From the NCBI GenBank assembly GCA_036504735.1, contig DASXUQ010000019.1:411139-475138 (forward strand): a DNA stretch of 64,000 bases, in the 5' to 3' direction. The translations under genes and the position numbers were made by a program. Below the pieces are notes generated by a model. That model saw only the letters and a program-made list of their open reading frames with translations, made no database searches and was not told the DNA's origin. The DNA is from a bacterium (GTDB taxonomy: Bacteria; Electryoneota; RPQS01). This document shows positions 17,892-26,554 of this stretch, in pieces (the stretch's first letter is position 1; each line of letters opens with the position of its first letter).

Positions 17892-20800
17892 CTACTTCAG
17901 CAGGATCATTTTCTTGACGTCCACGAAGTTGGACGTTTTCAGGCGATAGTAGTACATGCCCGAGGCCAGGCGCGGCGATTCGTACATGATTTCATACTTG
18001 CCGGCAGTCATCACCTTGTCCACCAGCGTGGTTACCTTCTGGCCCAGCGTGTTGAAGATTTCCACCGACACCCGCTGCGTGGCGGGAATGGCGAAGCTGA
18101 TACGCGTGGAAGGGTTGAAGGGATTCGGGTAGTTCTGGTAGAGTTCCGGCTTGGTGGGCAGCAACGAGGTGGGAACCTCCTTGATGCTGGTCACGTGGTC
18201 GTTGATCCGGTTCATCCAGATGTTCTTGAGCGGCTCCTTGCCGGAGGCGCGCTGGTCGGTCCATGCGGTAAAGATGCCGCCGCCCGCGTCGTCACAGATG
18301 GAGGGATTGGTCTGCCACTGGTAATAGTCGCACACCACGCCGCCGCTATCCGGAACCCACCAGCTTTCCGTGGCGTCGCCGCCGGCCCACCAGTGCATAC
18401 CGTAGACGTCGGGGAAGGCGACGCGGTTGTCCGTCCAATTGACGTACAGACCGTTGCCCCATTCGGCATAGAGCACGACGTCCTGCTGATCACCGCGAGC
18501 CAGACAGAGTGGCTTGCCCAGCACCGGCCACTGGCGCGCGCCGGAGGGGCTGAGCTTTTGAGCCATCAGGTTCAAGCCGGAGACTTCACCGACGAACGAT
18601 TCCCAGGTGCAGAAGAGCTGCCCGTCCTGCGAGAGCGCGAGGGTCGGCTTGTCCTGCATCAGAGTGTCAATCACCACCGGGATACCGTTGTGTCCCTGCC
18701 ACAGCTCTTCACCCGTCGCGCTCAGATGCTGCGCATAGATGTCCTTATCGAAGCCGGGGCGCATTTCTTCGTTGCGCTTGTCCGACCAGGCGTAGAATGC
18801 GCCGCCCTGACCGTCGGAGACCAGAGTGGGATTGTCCTGCTCGTTGGGAGCGTCGCAGACGTTGAAGTTGTAAACCACGTTGCCGTTCAGGTCGACTTTG
18901 GCGGTGGTGATATTGAACGCGCCGAAAAGACCCGACTTCCACACCATGATGGCGCTATGGTCTGGGTTGCTGACCAGACCGCGCATCATGTCGTCGTCAT
19001 CGGTGTTGGTCAGGCGCACCGGCTGCGGCCACGCGGGCGTACAGTCGGAGTTCATACGCATGACATACACGTCGATAAGGTACGACAGGTTGTAGTTGGA
19101 CCACGCCACGTAACAGCCGCCGATGCCGTCGGGGGCGCAAAAGGCGTCGACTTGATCGGTGGTCTGGGCATCGTGCCAGATTTCGCTGCCGGCGCGGTTG
19201 CCGAGCAGTTGGCCGTCGCTGCCGATGTGGGTCAAGCGAATGAGCTTGGCGCCGGTGCGCAGGTCTTCAAAGGTGACGAAGAATCCGCCGCCATTGTCGG
19301 TGCATACCTGATGCTTGTCCTGACTGACCTGAGCGTTGCCGCTGTTGTCGGGAACCAGCGTGTCGCCATTAACACCTTTTTCGACGTTGCCGGAGGAATC
19401 GATGATCTGGTAATAGAGGGCAGTGCCGCCGGCCACCGCGCGGTTATCCAGCCAGACCACGCCGGCGCGGCCACCCGCCATGGCAACCGTCTTGGGCAGG
19501 AAGGCGTCGCCATCCAGACCGGCCACGAGGGTCGAATCCGTGGAGAAGGACGGGGTGCAACTGGCCAGATCGTAACGCTGATAGCGGATCGCCTGCGAGC
19601 CGCGGCGCAGGTCATCATAGAACATCGAGAAGTGTGTGGAGTCGGTCATACGGATCAGCGGCGCGTTCTGCGCGCGGGGTCCGCCGGCCAGCAGATTGCC
19701 GCATTCGCCTCCCCACGTCAGCGTGCCGTTGGCAAGGACGCGCGCGCCGTAGATATCGCAGTTCTGCAGATCGTTATCCGAGCCGCGGGTGTCTTCCCAG
19801 GCACAGATCAAGCCGCCGTGAAAATCGGAGATCAGGCGCACACCGTCGCGGGTTTCGCCGGTGGGTCCGAGGGAATCCTGACCGGCATTTCCGCAGACGC
19901 GGAGACCGTTGGCCTGCCACTGAGCGGCCCCCTGCAGTGACATCTTCTGCGCGAAGACTTCCTTGCGCTCGCCGTTGACGCGCTGGTCTTCCCATACGGC
20001 GAGCAGACCATCCGGCGTCAAACCGTTCGCGCTGGTGGCAACACGCACTTCACCCTGATTGTGCTCGGCATCGCTGAGAGGGACGCCGTTGGGCGTCCAC
20101 TGCACGTCACCGGCGCCGTTGATGCGCTGAACGTAGACGTCATCGGTGGTATTGCGCTGGTCGGTCCAGGCCACATAGGCGCCGCCGAGACCATCCGGGC
20201 AGAGCTTCGGGCTGCTTTGCTGACCGTCTGCGTTGCACACGACCATACCGTTCTGGCCGCCCCAGGGGAGCTGGCCATCGGCCGTAATCTTCGCGGCGTA
20301 GACGTTCTGGTTGCTGGCGTCGCGGCCATCTTTCCAGGCCACCAGCATGTTGCCGTTGCCGTCGGCGTCGGCGGTGATGCCGTTCTGGCCACCGTCAATG
20401 TAGGTGACCGCAAGCGGCGGGTAGGGAGTGTTATTCCATGTCCGCACGCCATTGGCATTGATGTGCTGAGCATAGATATCACCTGCCGGATCACGACGGG
20501 TGTCTTCCCATGCAATGATCGCGCCGCCATTGGCGTCGCCGACCGCACGCAGCGTGGTTTCGCTGACCGCTGAGCCGCAGCCGGGAGTACTGCAGATGAA
20601 GGTATCCACCACAACGCCAGCGGTATCGGCCCACAGGCGGGTACCGCTATCGGTCAGCTTCTGAGCGTAGACGTCACCGGTGCTGTCAAAGCGGAAATCA
20701 ATCCAGGCAACAATCCAATTGCCATCGGAAGCCACGGTGACCTCCGGATCTTCCTGCCTGTAGGGAAACGAGACGATGGCCCGGCCATCATGGGTCCACA

Positions 20801-21077
20801 TTTCGTTGCCGGTGGGGGAAATGAGCTGGCCGTAGATATCACGGTCGCCGTTGCGGCAATCGGACCAGACGACGAGCACATATCCGTCTGCACGGCGATA
20901 GCTTGCTCTTTGCCATTCGATGTGATGGCCCTGGCGGATGGCTCTCCCATTCCGATCCTGACGAACGGCATTGTCCCATAGGCGAGGATCGGAATGAGCA
21001 ACTCCGGTCCAGCCGAGCACGACGGCACAGATCAGCAGCGCGGCACTCCCAAAACGATTCCAAAGAAACTTCAACAT
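17892..21077 (-). CDS. Large secreted repeat protein with T9SS-type sorting domain
   Basis: A 1061-residue exported protein. The ATG at 21077 has GGAGAGGAA upstream and is followed by a signal peptide ending near AHSDP. The body is built of about 14-15 repeats of roughly 50-70 residues, each with a core like AWxDxRxxxxDIYAQxxxxxGxxxW (for example VAWIDFRFDSTGDVYAQ, VAWTDQRNTTDDVYVQ, YAWSDKR). This suggests a multi-bladed propeller. The C-terminus has NYPNPFNPSTRISF and ends VDVKKMILLK, a type IX sorting domain. Ligand is unknown. It is probably co-transcribed with the M14 peptidase gene. Confidence 0.9.
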   Translation of the reverse strand: MLKFLWNRFGSAALLICAVVLGWTGVAHSDPRLWDNAVRQDRNGRAIRQGHHIEWQRASYRRADGYVLVVWSDCRNGDRDIYGQLISPTGNEMWTHDGRAIVSFPYRQEDPEVTVASDGNWIVAWIDFRFDSTGDVYAQKLTDSGTRLWADTAGVVVDTFICSTPGCGSAVSETTLRAVGDANGGAIIAWEDTRRDPAGDIYAQHINANGVRTWNNTPYPPLAVTYIDGGQNGITADADGNGNMLVAWKDGRDASNQNVYAAKITADGQLPWGGQNGMVVCNADGQQSSPKLCPDGLGGAYVAWTDQRNTTDDVYVQRINGAGDVQWTPNGVPLSDAEHNQGEVRVATSANGLTPDGLLAVWEDQRVNGERKEVFAQKMSLQGAAQWQANGLRVCGNAGQDSLGPTGETRDGVRLISDFHGGLICAWEDTRGSDNDLQNCDIYGARVLANGTLTWGGECGNLLAGGPRAQNAPLIRMTDSTHFSMFYDDLRRGSQAIRYQRYDLASCTPSFSTDSTLVAGLDGDAFLPKTVAMAGGRAGVVWLDNRAVAGGTALYYQIIDSSGNVEKGVNGDTLVPDNSGNAQVSQDKHQVCTDNGGGFFVTFEDLRTGAKLIRLTHIGSDGQLLGNRAGSEIWHDAQTTDQVDAFCAPDGIGGCYVAWSNYNLSYLIDVYVMRMNSDCTPAWPQPVRLTNTDDDDMMRGLVSNPDHSAIMVWKSGLFGAFNITTAKVDLNGNVVYNFNVCDAPNEQDNPTLVSDGQGGAFYAWSDKRNEEMRPGFDKDIYAQHLSATGEELWQGHNGIPVVIDTLMQDKPTLALSQDGQLFCTWESFVGEVSGLNLMAQKLSPSGARQWPVLGKPLCLARGDQQDVVLYAEWGNGLYVNWTDNRVAFPDVYGMHWWAGGDATESWWVPDSGGVVCDYYQWQTNPSICDDAGGGIFTAWTDQRASGKEPLKNIWMNRINDHVTSIKEVPTSLLPTKPELYQNYPNPFNPSTRISFAIPATQRVSVEIFNTLGQKVTTLVDKVMTAGKYEIMYESPRLASGMYYYRLKTSNFVDVKKMILLK

Positions 21078-21677
21078 GATTTCCTCTCCGTGTAACCCTG
21101 AGCGCGCGGTGCATAACTCCACATCCGCATGTCGCTCAACCCTTGTTGTTATTCGGCGGGTGTAAATTTTCGAAATCGAACGGACAAAGCGGCCTGACTT
21201 TACTTAGCTAAAGCCGCACGAAACTTTTCAAATTACAAAAACCTCAAGCGAGAGTCAAGGTGGCTGTGACACAGGTACGAGAAAAGTTACGCTTGTGTGG
21301 ACGGGCGCAACTGTCGCCGGAATGGAGTCAGAATTTTCCCAACTAAGCATGATTAGCCTACCTAAATGCAACAATTGCGCTACAACGCAATCTTTTCACA
21401 TTGCCCATCCCGAGACTGTGCAAACACGTCGGGATAGTATCATACTATACTCTGTATAAATATATTCTTGACTGTTAAGCATCGTGCCCGTGTCACTCTT
21501 CTGTTTTGTTAGAATGACAACAATCGGGCCAACCCTCCCAAGTTGGTCCGATATCACCAGTTAGCCCGGCCTTGTCGCATGCCTCGCGGCTTGGAAAGTG
21601 GTCCCGATTTTGCGCCCTGTAGCACTTGCATATTTCTATTAATACTATCCATAGTCATTACTATTCAGGACGCCATT
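21078..21677. other. 600-base divergent intergenic region
   Basis: The gap separates the minus-strand repeat protein from the plus-strand PAS protein. It is AT-rich around 21430-21475. A hairpin at 21523-21552 (arms ATCGGGCCAAC and GTTGGTCCGAT, one G-U pair, eight-base loop) lies in the probable leader of the PAS gene. No promoter matching the good ones elsewhere in the window was found, and no convincing ORF. Confidence 0.6.
21523..21552 (+). promoter_or_regulatory. Leader hairpin upstream of PAS gene
   Basis: An 11-bp stem with an eight-base loop CCTCCCAA, 125 bases before the PAS start. No U-run follows, so it is not a typical terminator; it could be a leader structure. Confidence 0.35.
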
Positions 21678-22454
21678 ATGCGCAACGCGACGACAGCCCG
21701 AATTCTCTCAGGAAACGGCCAATTTGCCGTGTCCCTGATCCGGCCAGACGGCGGGGTGGAATTCGAAAACCAGGCTGCAAAAGATCTGCTGGGACGCCAG
21801 TCCGGGATGTCGTTATCGATTCTCGAATCGCTGACCGTTCCGGGCGGATGGGATGAGATGATGGCGCGACTGGCCCTTGAAGGCACACTGGATTCCGTGC
21901 CGGTTCTGCTGCAGACATCCCATGGCGACGCCGAATTGTGTTACGTCACGGCCATTCCGCAATATTCGCGCGAAGGAACACTGGAAAGCGTTTTGTGCGC
22001 CTGGGGTACACGGCGCGACGCCGCCGCGACGGGCAATGCGGAGAACCTTGCCGATTATACCCGCGACCTCGAAAGCGTGCTGGAACACCGCACCTATCAG
22101 AATCTGCTGGCCGCCGAGCAAAATGAATTTGCGCGGGATGCTCTGGATGTGCTGCCCACCGGAATCCTTGTTGCGTCCGTCGATGGCGAAATTTGCTACC
22201 GGAATCGGTCTATGGGCAATGAGTTCGGCCTGCATCCCGCCGACTATCTGCAGCTCGATATATCCCATGTGCTGAGTTCCGACGTAGCCCAGGCCTTTGA
22301 ACAGGTCGTGGAAAACGGGAGCCGGCGGTTTTTGTATGGCGTCGATCCCGGCGGGCTCCCGGCCGCGGTGGATCTGCTTCCGCTTTTGCGGCTTGGCCGG
22401 ACGCAGAAGGTTGTCGTGCAGTTCCGTCGCGCAAAACGGGGAGACGTAGCATGA
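21678..22454 (+). CDS. PAS-like sensor protein
   Basis: A 258-residue soluble protein with two PAS-like segments: about 10-115 (starting FAVSLIRPDGGVEFENQAAKDLLG) and about 150-250 (DVLPTGILVASVDGEICYRNRSMGNEFG), joined by a helix. No kinase, cyclase or DNA-binding domain follows. The ATG at 21678 is set by AGGA eight bases upstream. Its stop overlaps the HD-GYP gene start by four bases (ATGA), so it probably acts as a separate sensor subunit or partner for that c-di-GMP enzyme. Ligand and signal are unknown. Confidence 0.75.
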   Translation: MRNATTARILSGNGQFAVSLIRPDGGVEFENQAAKDLLGRQSGMSLSILESLTVPGGWDEMMARLALEGTLDSVPVLLQTSHGDAELCYVTAIPQYSREGTLESVLCAWGTRRDAAATGNAENLADYTRDLESVLEHRTYQNLLAAEQNEFARDALDVLPTGILVASVDGEICYRNRSMGNEFGLHPADYLQLDISHVLSSDVAQAFEQVVENGSRRFLYGVDPGGLPAAVDLLPLLRLGRTQKVVVQFRRAKRGDVA

Positions 22455-23629
22455 GACTGTGTCCCGTGAGAGAACTGCTGCCGGGCATGATGCTCGGCAA
22501 ATCCATTTTTACGGAAGCAGGCCAGCTCCTGCTGCGAGCCGGCTATACCCTTGATGCCGAAGTGCTGCACCGTCTGGCGGCGACGGGCCGGAACGCGATC
22601 TATGTCTTTGAGGAAGGAACCGAGGATATTATCCCCGAGGATCTCATCTCCGATGAGTCCCGCGGCCGCGCGGCGGCGGCATACGGCCAGACTCTGGACC
22701 GCATGACCGAGACGATGCGCACGCGCAAGGACATTGCGCCCGACCAGCTCCGCTCGATGCTGCAGCGCGGCGGCGAATTCCGCAATGTGGTGGATGTCGA
22801 TCGCGTGAGCGCCGACGTGGCGTCGATTGTGGATGAGATTATGGATTCCAGCGCCGAAGTGCTGAACCAGACCCTGATGAAAAGCCGCACGGGCTACAAC
22901 ACCGAACACGCGGTGGACACGGCCCTGGTGGCGCTGCTTATCGGCCGCCGCCTGCAGTATTCGCGGCGGGATCTGGTGGAACTGGGAACGGGAGCCTTTC
23001 TGCACGACCTGGGCAAGATGGCTCTGCCCGCGCTGATGAACAAGCCCCGGTCCGAGATGAGCGAGGATGAACACGCGCTGCTGCAGGAGCATCCGGTCTT
23101 CGGGCAGCAATTGCTCTTTCACAGCAGCGACCGCTTTTTTATGGCCCAGACCACCATCCTCCATCATCACGAGCGGCAGGATGGCATGGGCTACCCGCTG
23201 GGCCTGGAGGGAAAGAACACCAAACCGCTGCTTGATCATCAGGACGCGACCAAGTACATCTTCCCCTTCGCCGAGATCGTGCGTGTCGCCGACAGCTATG
23301 ACAATCTCATTGCCGGCGGCGGCCCCACCGGTGATCCGGAGCGCGCCATCCGGGACGTCATGCGGTATTCCCGTTCCGCCTACAATGCGGAAGTGGTGGC
23401 TCTGCTGGCCGAAGTGATCTCCATCTTCCCCACCGGCGCCATGGTGTGCATCGCCGAGTGTTCTTCCAAACTGCTTGAGGGCGCGCAGGGAGCAGTCATG
23501 AAGATCAACCGCGAGCGCCCGCATCATCCGCTGGTGGTGCTGCTGCGCAACGCGCGCGGCGGAAAAGTTACACCCAAGACCATCGACCTTGCCGCTGAAA
23601 GCCACGTGCGTCTCGAACTGGTGCACTGA
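22451..23629 (+). CDS. HD-GYP domain cyclic-di-GMP phosphodiesterase
   Basis: A 392-residue protein with an N-terminal DUF3391-like region (about 1-65) and a helical linker, then an HD-GYP domain (about 150-340). Signature residues are seen: His153, His185-Asp186 with Lys189 (FLHDLGKM), HHE at 239-241 and GYP at 247-249 in HHERQDGMGYPLGL. HD-GYP enzymes hydrolyse c-di-GMP to pGpG or GMP. It is translationally coupled to the upstream PAS gene, which suggests that signal sensing is encoded separately. A short tail after the HD-GYP core (about 345-392) is of unknown role. Confidence 0.93.
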   Translation: MRLCPVRELLPGMMLGKSIFTEAGQLLLRAGYTLDAEVLHRLAATGRNAIYVFEEGTEDIIPEDLISDESRGRAAAAYGQTLDRMTETMRTRKDIAPDQLRSMLQRGGEFRNVVDVDRVSADVASIVDEIMDSSAEVLNQTLMKSRTGYNTEHAVDTALVALLIGRRLQYSRRDLVELGTGAFLHDLGKMALPALMNKPRSEMSEDEHALLQEHPVFGQQLLFHSSDRFFMAQTTILHHHERQDGMGYPLGLEGKNTKPLLDHQDATKYIFPFAEIVRVADSYDNLIAGGGPTGDPERAIRDVMRYSRSAYNAEVVALLAEVISIFPTGAMVCIAECSSKLLEGAQGAVMKINRERPHHPLVVLLRNARGGKVTPKTIDLAAESHVRLELVH

Positions 23630-23684
23630 AACCGGAACCCGCTCTCGCCGCCGGGCGTTTTCTGGAGGCACAGCGGCCCCGCCC

Positions 23685-23713
23685 TTGCATATTTCCGCGA
23701 AAGAATGTATCTT
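23685..23713 (+). promoter_or_regulatory. Likely promoter of the PepF-like gene
   Basis: TTGCAT (23685-23690), a 17-bp spacer and TATCTT (23708-23713) lie about 120 bases upstream of the start. Confidence 0.45.
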
Positions 23714-23833
23714 AATGAACTGCGACAGGAGATGCCGGAACGTCACACTTTTGTATGATGTACCCTGAATCTTCGTGCGCCATCGTCTGACTTGCCCCAA
23801 ATTTTTCACGGATTTTTGCACAGGAGACCGCAG

Positions 23834-25756
23834 ATGCGGACGTCGTTAGTCAGGAAGTTATCCCGTATCATCCTCGGAGGATTGCTTGTGCCCGTTCTCA
23901 TGAGCACCGGCGTGGACGTCTTCGCCCAGACCGAAGAGTTGAAAGAGCGCTCGCAGATTCCCGAAAAGTACACGTGGAATCTGAAAGACATGTATGCCAG
24001 CGACGAAGCATGGGAAGCGGACGTTGCGGCCATCGATGGCATGATCCCGACGTTGAAGAGCTACGAGGGCAAGATCAGCCAGTCCCCCGACCAGCTCCTG
24101 TCCTTCTTCAAGGTCTACGAAGACCTGAACAAAAAGATGGACAACGCCGGATCATACGCCAGCATGTCCTATGACCAGGACACGCGCCAGCAGAAGTATA
24201 CCGGTTTCAAGGACCGCATCATGAGCGTGGGCGTCAAGATCGGCGAGGCCACCGCCTGGTTCACGCCCGAACTGGTGTCGATTCCCGACGCCACTTTCGA
24301 GAAGTGGTACAAGGAGAAGCCGGAGTTGGCCGTCTATCGCCAGTTCATCAATGACCAGCTTCGCACACGCGCCCATACGCTGAGCCCCGCCGAAGAGCGC
24401 ATTCTTGCGCTGTCGGGCAACATGGCCGTAACCCCGGTGAACGCCAGCACGGCGCTGCGCAACACGGATATTCAGTTCCCCACGGTCAAGGATGAGAACG
24501 GCAAAGAGGTCAAGCTGTCCGAAGGCCGTTACCAGATGCTGCTGGAAAGCCCCAGCCGCGACGTGCGCCGCGATGCGATGATGGGCATGCTCGGCACCTA
24601 TATGAAGTTCCAGAATACCGCGGCGGCGCTGATGTCGGGCAATATCGCCAAGGACATTTTCTACTCTACGTCGCGCAAGTATCACAGCGCCCTTGAAGCG
24701 TCGCTGGACAATGACAACGTGGACACCACGGTGTATCTGAACCTGATCGAGACCGTGCACAAGAATATCGCTCCGCTGCGCAAGTACGTGCAGGTGCGCC
24801 GTGAGGCCATGAAGCTTCCGGACATCCATCTGTACGACTTCAACGTCGCATTGATTCCCGAGACGCGGATCGAGGTGCCTTACGATCAGGCCGTGGCCAC
24901 GATTGAGAAGGCGCTGGCCCCGCTGGGCAAGGAATATCTGGATCCGATGGAGAAGGGCTTTGCCAGCCGCTGGATCGACGTCTATGAAACCAAAGGCAAG
25001 CGGTCCGGCGCGTATTCCTCGGGAAGCTATCTCTCGCACCCGTACATGCTGTTGAACTACAACAACACCCTCGACGACATGTTCACGACGGCGCACGAGA
25101 TGGGCCACAGCATGCACACGTGGATGAGCATGCACCACCAGCCGTACATCTATTCCGATTACCGGATTTTCGTAGCCGAAGTCGCGTCGACGTTCAACGA
25201 AGCGCTGCTGATGGACTATCTGCTGAAGAACGAGAAGGACCCGGCCAAGAAGTTGTATCTGGTGAACCAGTATATCGACAACATTCGCGGCACCGTGATT
25301 TCGCAGGTGATGTTCGCCGAGTTCGAACTGAAGATGCATCAGGCGGCGGAAGCGGGGCAGCCGCTTACGGCGGAGAGTCTCTCCAAGATGTACAAGGAGA
25401 CGATTCAGTCCTACTATGGTCCGGACGTATCCTGGGATGAAGAGTACGCCTACACCTGGATTCGCATCCCGCATTTCTACCGCAACTTCTACGTCTACAA
25501 GTATGCGACGTCTTATGCCGCCTCGCAGGCGCTCTCACAGAGAGTGCTGGGCAACGTGAAGGGCGCGCGCGACGCGTATCTGCATTTCCTCTCCAGCGGT
25601 TCGTCCAAGTACCCGCTGGATCTGCTGCGCGACGCCGGTGTGGATATGAGCAAGCCCGCGCCGATTGAAATGACCATGAAGAAGCTGGGCGAACTGGTAG
25701 ACCAGATGGAGAAGCTGCTGATTCAGACGGGCCGCATTCCCGCCCCGAAGAAGTAA
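23834..25756 (+). CDS. Exported oligoendopeptidase F-like M3 metallopeptidase
   Basis: A 640-residue M3B-family zinc endopeptidase. The ATG at 23834 has AGGAG seven bases upstream and is followed by a signal peptide (about 1-32, ending DVFAQ), which is unusual because PepF is normally cytosolic. The zinc motif HEMGH is at 421-425, with the third ligand Glu in the following EVASTFNEALL segment. The length after the signal peptide is normal for PepF. It would trim oligopeptides in the periplasm. It stands alone between a probable promoter and a terminator. Confidence 0.92.
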   Translation: MRTSLVRKLSRIILGGLLVPVLMSTGVDVFAQTEELKERSQIPEKYTWNLKDMYASDEAWEADVAAIDGMIPTLKSYEGKISQSPDQLLSFFKVYEDLNKKMDNAGSYASMSYDQDTRQQKYTGFKDRIMSVGVKIGEATAWFTPELVSIPDATFEKWYKEKPELAVYRQFINDQLRTRAHTLSPAEERILALSGNMAVTPVNASTALRNTDIQFPTVKDENGKEVKLSEGRYQMLLESPSRDVRRDAMMGMLGTYMKFQNTAAALMSGNIAKDIFYSTSRKYHSALEASLDNDNVDTTVYLNLIETVHKNIAPLRKYVQVRREAMKLPDIHLYDFNVALIPETRIEVPYDQAVATIEKALAPLGKEYLDPMEKGFASRWIDVYETKGKRSGAYSSGSYLSHPYMLLNYNNTLDDMFTTAHEMGHSMHTWMSMHHQPYIYSDYRIFVAEVASTFNEALLMDYLLKNEKDPAKKLYLVNQYIDNIRGTVISQVMFAEFELKMHQAAEAGQPLTAESLSKMYKETIQSYYGPDVSWDEEYAYTWIRIPHFYRNFYVYKYATSYAASQALSQRVLGNVKGARDAYLHFLSSGSSKYPLDLLRDAGVDMSKPAPIEMTMKKLGELVDQMEKLLIQTGRIPAPKK

Positions 25757-25781
25757 TCCCTCGCGATTGGACAATTATGAA

Positions 25782-25811
25782 AAAGGGCCGGCTCCCATGA
25801 GCCGGCCCTTT
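25782..25811 (+). terminator. Rho-independent terminator after PepF-like gene
   Basis: A perfect 13-bp stem (25782-25794 with 25799-25811) and a four-base CCAT loop. The T-run is only three bases, but the stem is very stable. Confidence 0.75.
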
Positions 25812-26003
25812 GCGTATCCGTGCCTGCCGCGAATTAATGCCGGGCAGGCATCCTTTCACAGCGAAGATTATCGAAAACGGACGGTTAGAATGTGGGAGTC
25901 CTTCAGGCGTTCAGGCGCGGAACCATTTGGATGGGGCAAAGAGTAAAAGGCTAAACCAATACAGCTTGTTACCGGCCATCTATTAATCAGGGAGACCGTA
26001 GTG

Positions 26004-26492
26004 ATGAATGAAAGGGAGACATTCCTCGAGACGTGGGACCGCGAGCACAAGACCACCGTCAAGGTGCTCAGGGCCTATCCGGCGGGCAAGGATGACATCA
26101 AACCCGCACCGCTGTGCAAGTCCGCCGTGGAACTGGCGGGAGTCTTTGTGGCCGAGCAGTCGGGTCTGATTGGAGGAATTGTCAAAGGGCAGATAGACTG
26201 GTCGGGATTTCACAAGCCGCCCGCATCGATCCCTGAGGTGGTTGCCAAGCTGGAAGCGGATTACGCTACCGTAGCCGCCGGAGTGCGGGGCATGTCGGAG
26301 GCTGATTGGAATGCGAAGATGGAGTTCCCTGTGGGGCCGAAGCAGATGGGTCTGGTAAGGCGGGGAGATCTGCTGTGGTCGATGGTGCATGACATGATCC
26401 ATCACCGCGGCCAATTTTCCATTTATCTGCGGATGGCCGGCGGCAAAGTGCCGTCAATCTACGGTCCGACGGCCGATGAGCCGTGGCACTGA
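26004..26492 (+). CDS. DinB-like four-helix protein
   Basis: A 162-residue protein of the DinB/YfiT superfamily. The C-terminal MIHHRGQFSIYLRMAGGKVPSIYGPTADE (about 130-158) is characteristic, with two of the usual metal-binding histidines (HH). The N-terminal region has the four-helix pattern. DinB-like proteins are metal-dependent thiol or detoxification enzymes or stress proteins of unknown substrate. GGGAG precedes the ATG at 26004; the GTG directly before it is also possible. It is a single gene between two terminators. Confidence 0.85.
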   Translation: MNERETFLETWDREHKTTVKVLRAYPAGKDDIKPAPLCKSAVELAGVFVAEQSGLIGGIVKGQIDWSGFHKPPASIPEVVAKLEADYATVAAGVRGMSEADWNAKMEFPVGPKQMGLVRRGDLLWSMVHDMIHHRGQFSIYLRMAGGKVPSIYGPTADEPWH

Positions 26493-26522
26493 GATCCACT
26501 ACCGGATCCTTTAAAGACGCGG

Positions 26523-26549
26523 CGGGCGGGTCATTGACCCGCCCGTTTT
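26523..26549. terminator. Bidirectional terminator between DinB-like and pyrD
   Basis: A perfect 11-bp inverted repeat (CGGGCGGGTCA, 26523-26533; partner 26535-26545) followed by TTTT on the plus strand, between convergent genes. Confidence 0.8.
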
Positions 26550-26554
26550 ATGTT

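Noticed and set aside
17781..19940. 719-codon plus-strand frame opposite the repeat protein
   Set aside because: Shadow of the regular minus-strand repeats and the end of the sorting domain; composition is artefactual.
22244..23821. Minus-strand frame opposite the HD-GYP gene
   Set aside because: Shadow; the HD-GYP residues on the plus strand are unambiguous.
24152..25474. Long open frame on the minus strand opposite the PepF-like gene
   Set aside because: Antisense shadow of a strongly conserved gene with a catalytic HEMGH; the antisense translation has no family pattern.
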